Below, piece after piece: positions 23,246-33,079 of a stretch of DNA of 64,000 nt. Under the pieces are notes generated by a model, which saw only the letters and a list, made by a program, of their open reading frames with translations, made no database searches and was not told the DNA's origin. Source of the stretch: Chrysemys picta bellii (lineage: Eukaryota > Chordata > Testudines > Emydidae). The position numbers were made by a program, and so were the translations under genes. The DNA is taken from NCBI RefSeq assembly GCF_011386835.1, contig NC_088800.1, positions 22,248,572 to 22,312,571 on the forward strand, written 5' to 3'. The first letter of the stretch is position 1. Each line of letters opens with the position of its first letter.

Positions 23246-24344
23246 CAGGAATATGTTTTTTTAAAAGGAAATAAAGCCTTACCTAGCTAGGAAAGACTTC
23301 CCTTTTCTCTTTGTGCCATCTTGTTTGAATACACATAGTAAATCAAACTGCTTATTTGCAGTCATCTCCTTCTGCTCAAGCTAAAGAACTGTATCACTCA
23401 GTATTAACTATTTTGCAAGAAAGACATCTCAGTGCTCTCATGGCTTTTCTGCCAGATTAATCTCCTCTTCACCTTTGCAACTGTTATTAAATGAGAATAA
23501 ACAGGGAGCTAATTTTACATGAGGCATTCAGTTCCAAGAAAAGTCTAAGCCATCTGGAAGGGATGTGAGAGAATTCTTGCCGCTCAGCTGCAGCAAATTC
23601 CCATATGCTCCTTAATTCTTCTCTCCTTTTGCAAAACAGGAAAAGTGACAAAACACCACGACAAGATTTTCTGCATCAAAGCTCATCTCTCCCTGGTATA
23701 TTGTGTTGTGCTGTGAAGTACATGACCTACTTTGTTTACTTCACTTTATCTGGTCATGTCACAATAGGATAAATAGGCTATTGTCAGAACTATAATTTAT
23801 GCTGGCATGGTTTGCATAGTAAAAATGAAAGCACTTCTTCAAGGATCCCAGGCACAGCTGCCTTCAGGGAGGAGACCTGGTAATTAAATATGGGTCACCT
23901 GAGCAGCTCTGCAGAGCACTACTTCAGGCCACTAGGTCAGCCCTGTTTTCTTTTTAACACCTGGTTCATAAGGTGATAGAAGTAATACTAAGTGACACTG
24001 CAAATATGTGGCATATAACTATGCTAATTGCTGTTCACCTTCTGCCCAGGGATTGATTAAATTAATGGAATGTAAAGGCCCACTCTGAACCTTTGATGAA
24101 AACTTGACCCAATTTTTTTAAGTTCATGTTTAACTTATTTCTAAAAAAATTATTTTATTTTAGTCTCTCTGCTTCCTGGTTTCAGCCCAGGTGGAAGAAG
24201 ATATTCTGAAAAGCTTCAAGAAATTGGCTGTTATCACTCCTTCCCCAACAATACCATGAATCTTATAAGTAAGCCTGCTCTCTTGATTTGTCCAGTCTAA
24301 TGTCCGTAGCAAAAGAGATTCACGTAAGTATCCATTCCAAAGTG
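23246..24344. other. No gene seen; unique sequence
   Basis: AT-rich sequence without a supportable exon, RNA gene or bounded element. Confidence 0.4.
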
Positions 24345-24976
24345 AGAACATAAGAATGGCCATGCTGGGTCAGACCAAAGGTCCATCTAGCCCAGTATCC
24401 TGTCTTTCGACAGTGGCCAGTGCCAGGTGCTTCAGTGGAAATGAACAGAGCAGGTAACCATCTGGTGATCCATCCCCTGTCGCACATTCCCAGCTTCTGG
24501 CAAACAGAACCAACACTGCCCATCCTGGCTAATGGCCATTGATGGACCTATCATGCATGAATTTATCTAGTTCTTTTTTTAACCCAGTTATAGTCATGGC
24601 CTTCACAACATCTTCTGGCAAAGAGTTCCACAGGTTGACTGTGCGTTGTGTGAAGAAATGCTTCCTTTTGTTTGTTTTAAACCTGCTGCCTATTAATTTC
24701 ATTTGGTGAACCCCTAGTTCTTGTGTTATGAGAAGGAGTAAATAACACTTCCTTATTTACTTTCTCCACACATGTCATGATTTTATAGACTTCTATAATA
24801 TCCCCCCTTAGTAATCTCTTTTCCAGGCTGAAAAGTCTCAACCTTATTAATCTCTCCCCATACCCCTAATCATTTTTGTTGCCCTTTTCTGAACCTTTTC
24901 CAATTCCAATACATCTCTTTTGAGATAGGGCGACCACATCTGCATGCAGTATTCAAGATGTGGGTGCACCGTGGAT

Positions 24977-25365
24977 TTATAGAGGCAATATGATATTTTC
25001 TGTCTTATTATCTATCCCTTTCTTAATTATTCCCAACATTCTGTTAGTTTTTTTGGCTGATGCTGCACATTGAGTGGATGTTTTCAGAGAACTATCCACA
25101 ATGATGCCAAGATCTCTCTCTTGAGTGGTAACAGCTAATTTAGACCCCATCATTTTATATGTATAGTTGGGATTATGTGCATTACTTTGCATTCATCAAC
25201 ACTGAATTTCATCTGCCATTTTTTTGCCCAGTCACTCAGTTTTGTGAGATCCCTTTGTAGCTCTTTGCACTCTGCTTTGGGGTTAACTATCTTGAGTACT
25301 TTTGTATCATCTGCAAATTTTGCCAGCTCACTGTTTACCCCTTTTTCCAGATCATTTATGGCTTC
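24977..25365 (-). pseudogene. CR1 RT C-terminal remnant after deletion
   Basis: Continues the minus-strand CR1 after the deletion. The frame reads INDLEKGVNSELAKFADDTK just downstream of the junction at about 25365, so here the catalytic Asp pair is retained, unlike the CR1 at 17710. The C-terminal part (25192-24977) reads ERDLGIIVDSSLKTSTQCAA and then ANRMLGIIK-like sequence, typical of the CR1 thumb. A functional RT cannot be made because fingers and motif A are absent. Confidence 0.85.
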
Positions 25366-25558
25366 TTGAGTCTTTGGCTAGCTGTTCTTCAAATTCTTTT
25401 CTGGCCTTCCTAATTATATTTTTACACTTCACTTGCCAGTGTTTATGCTCCTTTCTATTTTTCTCACTAGGGTTTAACTTCCACTTTTTAAAGAATGCCT
25501 TTTTGCCTCTCACTACTTCTTTTACTTTGTTGTTTAGCCCTGGTGGCACTTTTTTGGT

Positions 25559-26524
25559 TCACTTACTGTGTTTTTTAATTTGGGGTATACATCTAAGTTG
25601 ATCCTCTATTATAGTGTCTTTAAAAAGTTTCCATGCAGCTTGCAGAGATTTCACTTTTGGTACTATACCTTTTAATTTCTGTTTAACTAACTTCCTCATT
25701 TTTGTGTAGTCCCCCTTTCTGAAATTAAATGCTACCGTGTTGGGCTGCTGTGGTGTTACCCCTACCACAGGGATGTTAAATTTAATTATATTATGGTCAA
25801 TATTACCAAGCGATCCTGCTATATTCACCTCTTGGACCAGATCCTGTGCTCCACTTAGGACCAAATCAAGAATTGCCTCTCCTCTTATGGGTTCCAGGAC
25901 TAGCTGCTCAAAGAAGCAGTCATTTAGGGTGTCAAGAAACTTTATCTTTGCATCCCGTCCTGAGGTGACATGTACCCAGTCAATATAGGGATAGTTGAAA
26001 TGCCCCATTATTGAGTTTTTTATTTTTATAGCCTCTCTAATCTCCCTGAGCATTTCGCAGTCACTATCGCTACCCTGGTCAGGTGGTTGGTAATATATCC
26101 CTGCTGCTATATTCTTATTATTCAAGCATAGAATTGCTATCCATAGAGATTCTATGGTACAGTTTGATTCATTTATGATTTTTACTTCATTTGATTTTAC
26201 GCTCTCTTTCACATATAGTGCCACTCCCCGACCAGCACGACCTGTTCTGTCCTTCCAATATATTTTGTAATCTGGTATTACTGTATCCCGTTGATTATCC
26301 TCATTCCAGCAAGTTTTTGTGATGCCTATTATATCAATATCCTCATTTAATATGATGCACTCTAGGTCACCTATTTTATTATTTAGACTTCGAGCATTTG
26401 TATATAAGCACTTTAAAAATTTGTCACTTTTTAGCCATCTGCCATTACATGATATAATTGAATGGGACTCTTTTTCATTTGTCTGTTTCTCATCAGATCC
26501 TACCCATATTTTATCATCTTCCAT
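25559..26524 (-). pseudogene. CR1 ORF2 apurinic-type endonuclease, active site damaged
   Basis: A 321-residue open stretch of the CR1 exonuclease-endonuclease-phosphatase domain, which nicks target DNA to prime reverse transcription. Visible are LYTNARSLNNKIGDLE (about 40-55), DIIGITKTCWNE (about 64-75), IYYQPPDQGSDSD (about 143-155), IMGHFNYPYIDW (about 172-183) and GNIDHNIIKF near residue 240. In intact relatives the second motif has a catalytic Glu where this copy has Lys 70, and the GDFNYP motif has Asp where this copy has His 175. Both changes should abolish nicking. The frame ends at the stop near 25559 where the linker to RT begins. The large frame on the opposite strand (26319-27107) is its shadow. 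Confidence 0.9.
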
Positions 26525-26677
26525 CTTCTCTTCCTTACTAGGACATAGAGAATCTCCATTAATAGATCCTCCCCTAAGGAATGTCTCTGTCCAAACGACA
26601 TGTTCCTCCGCACCTGTTGGCTTTCCCCCAGCCCTTAGTTTAAAAAATTCTACGACCTTTTTAATTTTAAGTGCCAG

Positions 26678-27500
26678 CTATCTGGTTTCATTTTGGTTTA
26701 GGTGGAGACCATCCTTCCTATATAGGCTCCCCCTTTCCCAAAAGTTTCCCCAGTTCCTAATAAATCTAAACCACTCCTCCCTACACCATCGTCTCAGCCC
26801 CGCATTGAGACCCAGCAGTTCTGCTTGTCTAACTGGCCCTGCGCGTGGAACTGGAAGCATTTCAGAGAATGCTACCATGGAGGTCCTGGACTTCAATCTC
26901 TTACCTAGCAGCCTAAATCTGGCCTCCAGGACCTCTGTCCTATCCTTCCCTATATCACTGATACCTACCTGTACCACAACCACCGGCTCCTCCCCAGAAC
27001 TACACGTCTATCTAGATGTCTTGAGAGATCCGCAACCTTCGCATCAGACAGGCAAGTCACCAAGCGGTTCTCCCAGTCATCGCAAACCCAACTATCTATG
27101 TTTCTAATGATCAATTCTCCCATAACTTCTCTCCTATTAACTATCTCTTCCTAATAACTGGAGTTCCCTCCCCCGGAGAGGTATCCTCACTGCAAGAGGA
27201 TACCACAACATCATCTGGAAGGAGGGTCCCAATTATGGGATCGTTTCCCTCTGCTCCAGTTGGATGTTCTCCTTCCCTGAGACTTTCATCCTCCTCAACA
27301 GCACAGAGGCTGTCAGACCAGGGGTGGGACCATTCTACTGTGTCCCGGAAAGTCTCATCTATGTACCTCTCTGTCTCCCTTAGCTCCTCCAGTTCAGCCA
27401 CTCTGGCCTCCAAAGCCCATACATGGTCTCTGAGGGCCAGGAGCTCCTTGCACCGAACACACACATATGCAGCCTGCCCATAGGGCAGGTAATCATGCAT
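26678..27500 (-). pseudogene. CR1 ORF1 remnant (zinc-knuckle/coiled-coil plus SGNH esterase-like part)
   Basis: The first protein of CR1, which in this family binds nucleic acid and often carries an SGNH-hydrolase (esterase) domain. The N-terminal piece (27141-27500) shows a Cys-X2-Cys pair in YVCVRCKELL followed by a leucine-rich coiled-coil stretch (LEARVAELEELRETE), then an acidic region. The C-terminal piece (26678-26983) shows VVVQVGISDIGK, matching the esterase GxND block with Asn changed to Ser, and near its end DGLHLN, matching the Asp-X2-His catalytic block. Stops between 27141 and 26983 separate the two pieces. The CDS start at 27500 follows the reading frame only. Confidence 0.75.
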
Positions 27501-27530
27501 GCAGCATTGCGTGCAATAAACTGGATACCC

Positions 27531-28335
27531 CCCCCCCCCATTGCTGGACTTCTGCCTGCATTCTCTTTTTACTCCAGCAGCTCATTCCTTTGTTGATGTT
27601 TTGTGTTTATCAGAGGGTGTTTTGGGCCTTAAGTTTAAAGAAGTTTAAAGAATGGAAAGTGTATCTAGCACCCCTTCAAATTCCCCCCCTAAACTCCCTT
27701 GCAAAACTCCCGTTAGATGCTCCTTATGCTGAGCCTCCACATCGCAGGAGGTTCAAAAGCCACTAGAGTTTGAGAGACACTTTCCAGACCCTAAGAGAAG
27801 GAGGTTAGCAGTAGTATCAGCTGCAGGTAATATTTTCTAGTTCTTCACTTTTGATGCACAAAAGACACATTACTAAGATGGCAACTGGAGGCTATTTTGC
27901 ATGGTGAAATGTTGTGTCTGTGCTTTTTGGAATGTTTGCCAGTAGGAAAAACCTTTTCTTCATGAATTTTACAAAAAGCAAAATAGTGAACACTTTTAAG
28001 AAATGTTTTTCACCACTTTTACATAATTCTTCTGGCAACAAATGCTTCATCTCCACACCCACGTGAGCACAACATGTTCCCAGCAAAGTGACAGGAGCAC
28101 CAATTCTCTATTGTTGCTGATAACAAAAAAATGGCTATTTGAAAAACGTCTGCTGAATGAATGCAAAGCACTTATTAGAAAATATCTTTACAAGAGTGGC
28201 CAGAGATCAGAGATAGTAAGGGTCTAATTCCAATGATCCTTGACCTTAATAAAAGGCCAAATTTTTCCTCACACAGCTGAGTCCTCTCTTTCCCCACCTA
28301 GAGATCTCAGACACTGCATGCTGAGTGTAGGTGTT
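27531..28335. other. No gene seen; unique spacer
   Basis: Lies between the CR1 and the Harbinger element. No supportable feature apart from a C-run at about 27528-27539. Confidence 0.4.
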
Positions 28336-28759
28336 TTAGGCCTGGTCTACATTAGGAGGTTATGTCGAATTTAGCAGCGTTAACTTGAATAAACCCTGCA
28401 CCCGTCCACACAACGAAGCTATTTATTTCAACATAGAGGTCTCTTTAAATCGATTTCTGTACTCCTCCCCGACGAGGGGAGTAGCGCTAAATTCGACATG
28501 GCCATGTCGAATTAGGGTAGGTGTGGATGGAATTAGACGCTAATAGCCCCGGGAGCTATCCCACAGTGCACCACTGTTGACGCTCTGGACAGCAGTCCGA
28601 GCTCGGATGCTCTGACCAGCCACACAGGAAAAGGCCCAGGAAAATTTGAATTCCTTTTCCTTTTCCTGTCTGGCCAGTTTGAATCTCATTTCCTGTTTGG
28701 ACATCGTGGCAAGCTCAGCAGCACTGGCAACAATGCAGAGCTCTCCAGCAGAGATGACC

Positions 28760-30670
28760 ATGCAATCGCAGAATAGAAAGAGGGGCCTCAGCATGGACTG
28801 ATCTGATCGCTGTGTGGGGCGATGAGTCCGTGCTTTCAGAGCTGCAATTGAAAAAACGGAATGCGAAGATTTACGAGAAGATCTCCAAAGCCATGACGGA
28901 GAGAGGATACAGCTGGGATGCAATGCAGTGCCGCGTGAAAATCAAGGAGCTGAGACAAGCGTACCAAAAGACCAAAGAGTCAAAAGGACACTCCGGATCC
29001 CAGCCCCAGACATGCCGTTTCTACGAGGCACTGCATTCCATTCTAGGTGCGGCCGCCACCACTACCCCACCACTGTCCGTGGACTCTGACGATGAGGTAT
29101 TGTCGATGTCCGCTTCCTCGGAGATGTTCGCGGATGGGGAAGATGAGGAAGGAGATGAGGAGGACGAGGCAGTCGACAGCGCTTTCAACGCTGATTTCTC
29201 CGACAGCCAGGATCTTTTCATCACCCTCATGGAGATCCCCTACCAACCCTCCCAAGGCGGTAACCCGGACCGTGAATCAGGGGAAGGATCAGTAGGTAAG
29301 TGTTTTAAACATTTATTTTGAACAGAATAGGAATGGTATCTTAACAATGGGTTTTTCATGATTAGTTTGCCCTAGGCGCTTTAGTTTCTAGTTCTTGCCA
29401 GTGCAGCTACTGGAAAATTCTGTCAATATGTCCAGGGATAGAGCAGAAATCCTTCTGGGACATCTCCACAAAGGTCTCCTGGAGGTATTGTGAAAGCCTT
29501 TGCATCAGGTTCCTGGGGAGAGCGGCCTTATTGCGTCCTCCATGGTAGGAAACTTTTCCGCACCAGGCTAGCAGCAAGTACTCCGGGATCATTGCCTCGC
29601 AAGGCATGGCAGCATACAGCCCTGGTGCTTGCTGGCATTCACACAGCATGCGGTCTTTCTCTGTCTCCAAAATCCTCATCAGAGTGATATCACTCATGGT
29701 GACCTGCTTTGAATTAGGGGAATGTTAGTATTGGGACTGATTGCCTGTTCCTTTACATAACTGTAACCGGCGGTTTACAGCGAGGCGGTGGAGGCGGGAC
29801 AGGGGCAGCATGAAGGGATCTTTCCTGGGGACAGCCACGAGGGGGGTGGGACAGGGGCAGAGTTCATGCTGGCCGGATTGCCGGCAGCAGGAACTGGCCA
29901 ACGCTAGGAGCATTGCTTGGAACCTGAAAGGAGGGCACTGCTATAAATTAAGCTTTAAGCAGCCAAAAGTCTACGGCTTACCATGTTCGCCTGCTAGCCG
30001 AATTCTGTTGTCCGGCCCCGCTTGTGTGATCTGTACAGCAAGACCCCAGGCACTCAATGGGAAGGCCAAAAATTCGACCTTGTACTGAGTGCGCATGTGA
30101 TAGGTGCTGTGCATGGTCTTGTTCACAGAGAAAGACTATATTCATTGTTCGCAAAACTGTATCTTTCTGAGGAATTCACTCCCTTTTTCCCATCCCACAG
30201 CTGCGAGTGTCTCCCGAGCTACCCCGGCATCCCCCTCCCAGAGGCTGGCGCAGATCAGGCGACGAAAGAGAAGGACACGGGACGAGATGTTCTCAGAACT
30301 TATGGGCTGCTCCCGAGCCGAGGCGGCACAGCAGACCCAGTGGAGGGAGAACATGTCGCAATACCAGCGATCACACAGCGAACGGGTGGACAGGTGGCGG
30401 TAGGAAGACCAGCAGGCGACTCAAACGCTGCTTGGACTAATGAGGGAGCAAACGGACACGCTCCGGCGCCTTGTAGATGTTCTGCAGGACCGAAGGCAGG
30501 AGGACAGAGCCCCGCTGCATTCTATCTCTAACCGCCCTTCCCTGCCACAAAGTCCCATCCCCCCCTCACCCAAAGTCCCAAGAAGGAGGGGCGGCAGGGG
30601 CCGTGAAAACAGTCACGCCACCCCTGCAGAGTGCTCAAGTAACAGAAGGCTCTCATTCCCAAAGATTTGA
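28760..30670 (+). pseudogene. Harbinger Myb/trihelix-like partner gene, two exons, broken
   Basis: The partner protein brings the transposase to DNA. Exon 1 (ATG at 28760-28762 to 29295) shows the trihelix/SANT-like core from AVWGDESVL through KNAKIYEKISKAM-like sequence to MQCRVKIKELRQAYQ, followed by a Ser/Asp/Glu-rich acidic tail. The donor AG/GTAAGT is at 29294-29301 and the acceptor CATCCCACAG ends at 30200. Exon 2 starts in matching phase (RKRRTRDEMFSELM at about 30262-30303), then a stop TAG at 30401-30403 interrupts a frame that stays open to 30670 (EQTDTLRRLV ... RRLSFPKI). The TAG sits where a CAG would keep the frame. A second lesion lies near 28780-28795: the frame of the ATG hits TGA within 14 codons, while the trihelix core is in the next frame, and the first helix looks shortened. 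AATAAA occurs at 30748. Confidence 0.85.
29407..29697 (-). CDS. Hypothetical third Harbinger reading frame, antisense in the partner intron
   Basis: A 96-residue frame from ATG 29695-29697 (context GTCACCATGAG, a strong initiation context). I do not recognise its family. It contains several Cys residues (CECQQAPGLYAAMPCEAM at about 19-36, LAWCGKVSYHGG at about 43-54) and ends HIDRIFQ. Just upstream on the same strand there is a textbook splice acceptor: TACTAAC branch-point word, pyrimidine stretch and CAAAGCAG ending at 29704. About 276 bp further upstream is a donor-like CATG/GTAAGC at 29982-29979, so a 5' exon within about 29982-30110 is possible. It lies wholly inside the intron of the + strand partner gene. 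It could be a shadow frame, but partner-intron position and splice signals argue for a real minor gene. Confidence 0.45.
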   Translation of the reverse strand: MSDITLMRILETEKDRMLCECQQAPGLYAAMPCEAMIPEYLLLAWCGKVSYHGGRNKAALPRNLMQRLSQYLQETFVEMSQKDFCSIPGHIDRIFQ

Positions 30671-31450
30671 TAAGTCCTTTCCTTCACTCCAAAAGCACCT
30701 CACCCAAGCCCCCATCCCAGTTTCATCCCCTAACTGTGTAGTTGTTAATAAAAAATACGTTTCTGTTAATTACTGTTTCCGTCATGTTCTTTTAGAGGAG
30801 AGTGTGTTTGAAGGGAGGGAAGGGGGTTGGTAATTGGAGAGGACAGTCACCTTTACCAGGGTACAGACACGGGGGCAGGTTCAGCAGAAGGTCACACACA
30901 CATTGCAGTCACTAGGCACCCTGGTCAGTCTGGGAGGTGGTTTTCATGTTCTGTGGGGGGGGCTATGTGAGTTCATGGCGGGGGAGGGCGGTTACAGATC
31001 TTATGCAGCAGTCCTTAGCCTGGATGATAGAGCCACGCAGCAGGGGATCTGTAACCGCCCTCCCCTGCCACAAAGTCACATAGCCCCCACACACAGAGTC
31101 CCGAAAAGGAGGGGTGGCAGGCTCCGTTGAAACAACCAGTCCACCACTGCGGACTGCTCTAGGAGCAGGAGACTGTCATTCCTCAAGTTTAGAAGCGTCC
31201 TTTCCATCACTACACCCACTCCCCACCACAGTCTGCGTCCCAGTTTCAACACTTTACCACGAAATCCTTAATAAAGAAAACTGTGTTAATGAACAAAGTT
31301 TCATTTATTTTATTGTTAAAGGTGTGTTGGAAGGGGGTTGGTAACTGGAAAGGATAGTCAACATTAACTGGGTAAAGAAACGGGGGCAGGTTCAGCTTTA
31401 AACAAACTTGATAGTCACAGGTTACCCTGCTCACTCTGGAACCTAGCTTT
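30520..31450. repeat. Diverged direct duplication between the two Harbinger genes
   Basis: Two direct copies of about 400 bp, offset by about 520 bp. Copy 1 (about 30520-30950) and copy 2 (about 31045-31450) share, in order, AACCGCCC-YCCCTGCCACAAAGTC, AAGGAGGGGYGGCAG, GTCCTTTCC-TCACT, CCCAGTTTCA, a TTAATAAA signal, a GGAAGGGGGTTGGTAA block and ACGGGGGCAGGTTCAGC. Copy 1 holds the 3' end and polyadenylation signal of the partner gene. Copy 2 holds the 3' UTR of the transposase gene. The copies are clearly diverged, so the duplication is old relative to this insertion. Confidence 0.75.
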
Positions 31451-32698
31451 CCAAGCTTCCCGGATGCACAGCGCGTCCCGCTGGGCTCTTCTAATCGCCC
31501 GGCTGTCTGGCTGGGCGTAATCAGCAGCCAGGCGATTTGCCTCAACCTCCCACCCTGCCATAAACGTCTCCCCCTTGCTCTCACAGAGATTGTGGAGCAC
31601 ACAGCAAGCTGCAATAACAATGGGGATATTGGTTTTGCTGAGATCAGAGCGAGTCGGTAAGCTTCTCCATCTCCCCTTCAGACGTCCAAAAGCACACTCC
31701 ACCACCATTCTGCACTTGATCAGCCGGTAGTTGAAGACTTCTTTTTCACTGTTCAGGGTGCCTGTATAGGGCTTCATGAGCCAGGGCATTAGCGGGTAGG
31801 CTGGGTCCCCGAGGATCACTATAGGCATCTCCACATCCCCAACAGTTATTTTGTGGTCCGGGAAGTACATACCTTCCTGCAGCCATCTAAACAGACCAGA
31901 GTGCCTGAAAACGCGAGCATCATGAACCTTGCCCAGCCATCCGATGTTGATGTTGGTAAAACGTCCCCTATGGTCCACCAGTGCTTGCAGCACCATTGAA
32001 AAGTAGCCCTTCCGGTTAATGTACTGGCTGGCCTGGTGGGCTGGTCCCAGGATAGGGATGCGAGTTCCATCTATAGCCCCACCGCAGTTTGGGAATCCCA
32101 TCACAGCGAAGCCATCTATGATCACCTGCACGTTTCCCAGGGTCACTACCTTTGACAGCAGTAGCTCAACGATTGCGTTGGCTACTTGCATCACAGCAAC
32201 CCCTTCGATAGATTTGCCCACTCCAAACTGGTTCGCGACTGACCGGTAGCTGTCTGGCGTTGCAAGCTTCCAGAGGGCTATGGCCACTCGCTTCTGGACA
32301 GTCAGGGCTGCTCGCATCCCGGTGTCCTTGCGCTTCAGGGCAGGGGACAGCAACTCACAAAGTTCCAGGAAAGTTCCCTTCCGCATACGAAAGTTTCGCA
32401 GCCACTGTGATTCATCCCAGACCTGCAGCACTATGCGGTCCCACCAGTCCGTGCTTGTTTCCCGGACCCAGAATCGCTGTTCCACAGCATCAACATGACC
32501 CATTGCCACCATGATGTCCACGGTGCGGGGTCCCGTGCTTTGTGAGAGGTCTGTGCCCCTCTCAGACTTAATGTCCTCACCGTGCTGCCGTAGCCTCCTT
32601 GCCCGATTTCTCAGCATCTGCCTCTGAAAAAGGTGGATGATAAGGTGCGAGGTGTTGACAACGGCCATAACTGCAGCGATGATCGCAGCGGGCTCCAT
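31415..32698 (-). CDS. Harbinger transposase (HARBI1-like DDE nuclease), intact
   Basis: An uninterrupted 427-residue frame of the DDE_Tnp_4 / HARBI1-like nuclease family, which cuts the element out and joins it at TTA-type targets with help from its Myb-like partner. Residues 1-150 hold the N-terminal helical part (Arg-rich stretch at 30-37, then SYRSVANQFGVGKS at about 150-163, a helix-turn-helix-like segment). Catalytic positions are visible: Asp 210 in GGAIDGTRIPI, Asp 298 in ILGDPAYPLMPW, Glu 334 in VVECAFGRLKGRW, with the conserved VHDARVF at 258-264. Its length is in the normal range for the family. The start ATG at 32696-32698 has a good context (AGCATGG). Downstream, AATAAA-type signals on the minus strand lie near 31300-31315. 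No stop, frameshift or missing catalytic residue is visible, so it could still be functional. Residual doubt concerns transcription. Confidence 0.95.
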   Translation of the reverse strand: MEPAAIIAAVMAVVNTSHLIIHLFQRQMLRNRARRLRQHGEDIKSERGTDLSQSTGPRTVDIMVAMGHVDAVEQRFWVRETSTDWWDRIVLQVWDESQWLRNFRMRKGTFLELCELLSPALKRKDTGMRAALTVQKRVAIALWKLATPDSYRSVANQFGVGKSIEGVAVMQVANAIVELLLSKVVTLGNVQVIIDGFAVMGFPNCGGAIDGTRIPILGPAHQASQYINRKGYFSMVLQALVDHRGRFTNINIGWLGKVHDARVFRHSGLFRWLQEGMYFPDHKITVGDVEMPIVILGDPAYPLMPWLMKPYTGTLNSEKEVFNYRLIKCRMVVECAFGRLKGRWRSLPTRSDLSKTNIPIVIAACCVLHNLCESKGETFMAGWEVEANRLAADYAQPDSRAIRRAQRDALCIREAWKARFQSEQGNL

Positions 32699-33079
32699 GC
32701 TTGCAGTGCTGTGGCATCCGCGCTGTCAATCACCAGAAAAGTGAGCGAACTGATTGCCCGCTGGCGCTTTTATGGAGGGAGGGTGGGAGTGAGGGTTGAA
32801 TGACGACAGTTACCCAAAACCACCCTCGACACATTTTTGGCCCCAGCAGGCATTGGGGGCTCGACCCAGAATTCCAATGGGCAGCGGGGACTGCGGGAAC
32901 TGTGGGATAGCTGCCCACAGTGCACCGCTTCCAATGTCGACGCTTGCCCCGTTAGTGTGGACTCACAAAGTCGAATTATTGTCCTTAGTGCGGATACACA
33001 TGTTCGACTTTGTAATATCGGTTCCACAAATTTGCTTTAAGTAAAATCAAAGTACTCTCGTAGTGTAGACATACCCTTA

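Larger units (their letters stand above)
24345..27530 (-). mobile_element. CR1 LINE on minus strand with internal RT deletion
   Basis: A near full-length CR1 read right to left: ORF1 (27500-26678), endonuclease (26524-25559), linker (25549-25365), then directly the RT FADD box and thumb (25365-24977), then the 3' UTR ending near 24345 in the TTCTTATGTTCT type terminus. The RT fingers and most of the palm are missing. At about 25365 the linker ...FEEQLAKDS is joined to a segment read in another frame as INDLEKGVNSELAKFADDTK. The 5' end lies near 27530, where a C-run begins. Several stops break ORF1. It is a dead copy but a rather complete one. Confidence 0.92.
28339..33076. mobile_element. Complete PIF/Harbinger DNA transposon
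   Basis: A 4738-bp element flanked by TTA at 28336-28338 and 33077-33079, the expected 3-bp duplication. The terminal inverted repeats are GGCCTGGTCTACA on the left and TGTAGACATACCC on the right (10 of 13 positions pair). It carries the two usual genes: a Myb/trihelix-like DNA-binding partner on + (28760-30670) and a HARBI1-type DDE transposase on - (31415-32698). The two genes are convergent, with the element's subterminal regions upstream of each. There is also an antisense reading frame in the partner's intron (29407-29697) and an internal duplication between the genes. Subterminal repeats of a TCGAATT-type word recur near both ends (28363, 28492, 32971, 33002), as expected for partner binding sites. 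Confidence 0.95.

Noticed and set aside
22612..23290. Frames of 113-216 aa on both strands
   Set aside because: Low-complexity Pro/Gly/Ala/Arg translations of the minisatellite in the MITE at 22732-23237.
26319..27107. 262-aa + strand frame
   Set aside because: Antisense shadow of the CR1 ORF1/endonuclease on the minus strand; no domain in its own sense.
28540..28923. 127-aa minus-strand frame
   Set aside because: Shadow of exon 1 of the Harbinger partner gene and its upstream region.
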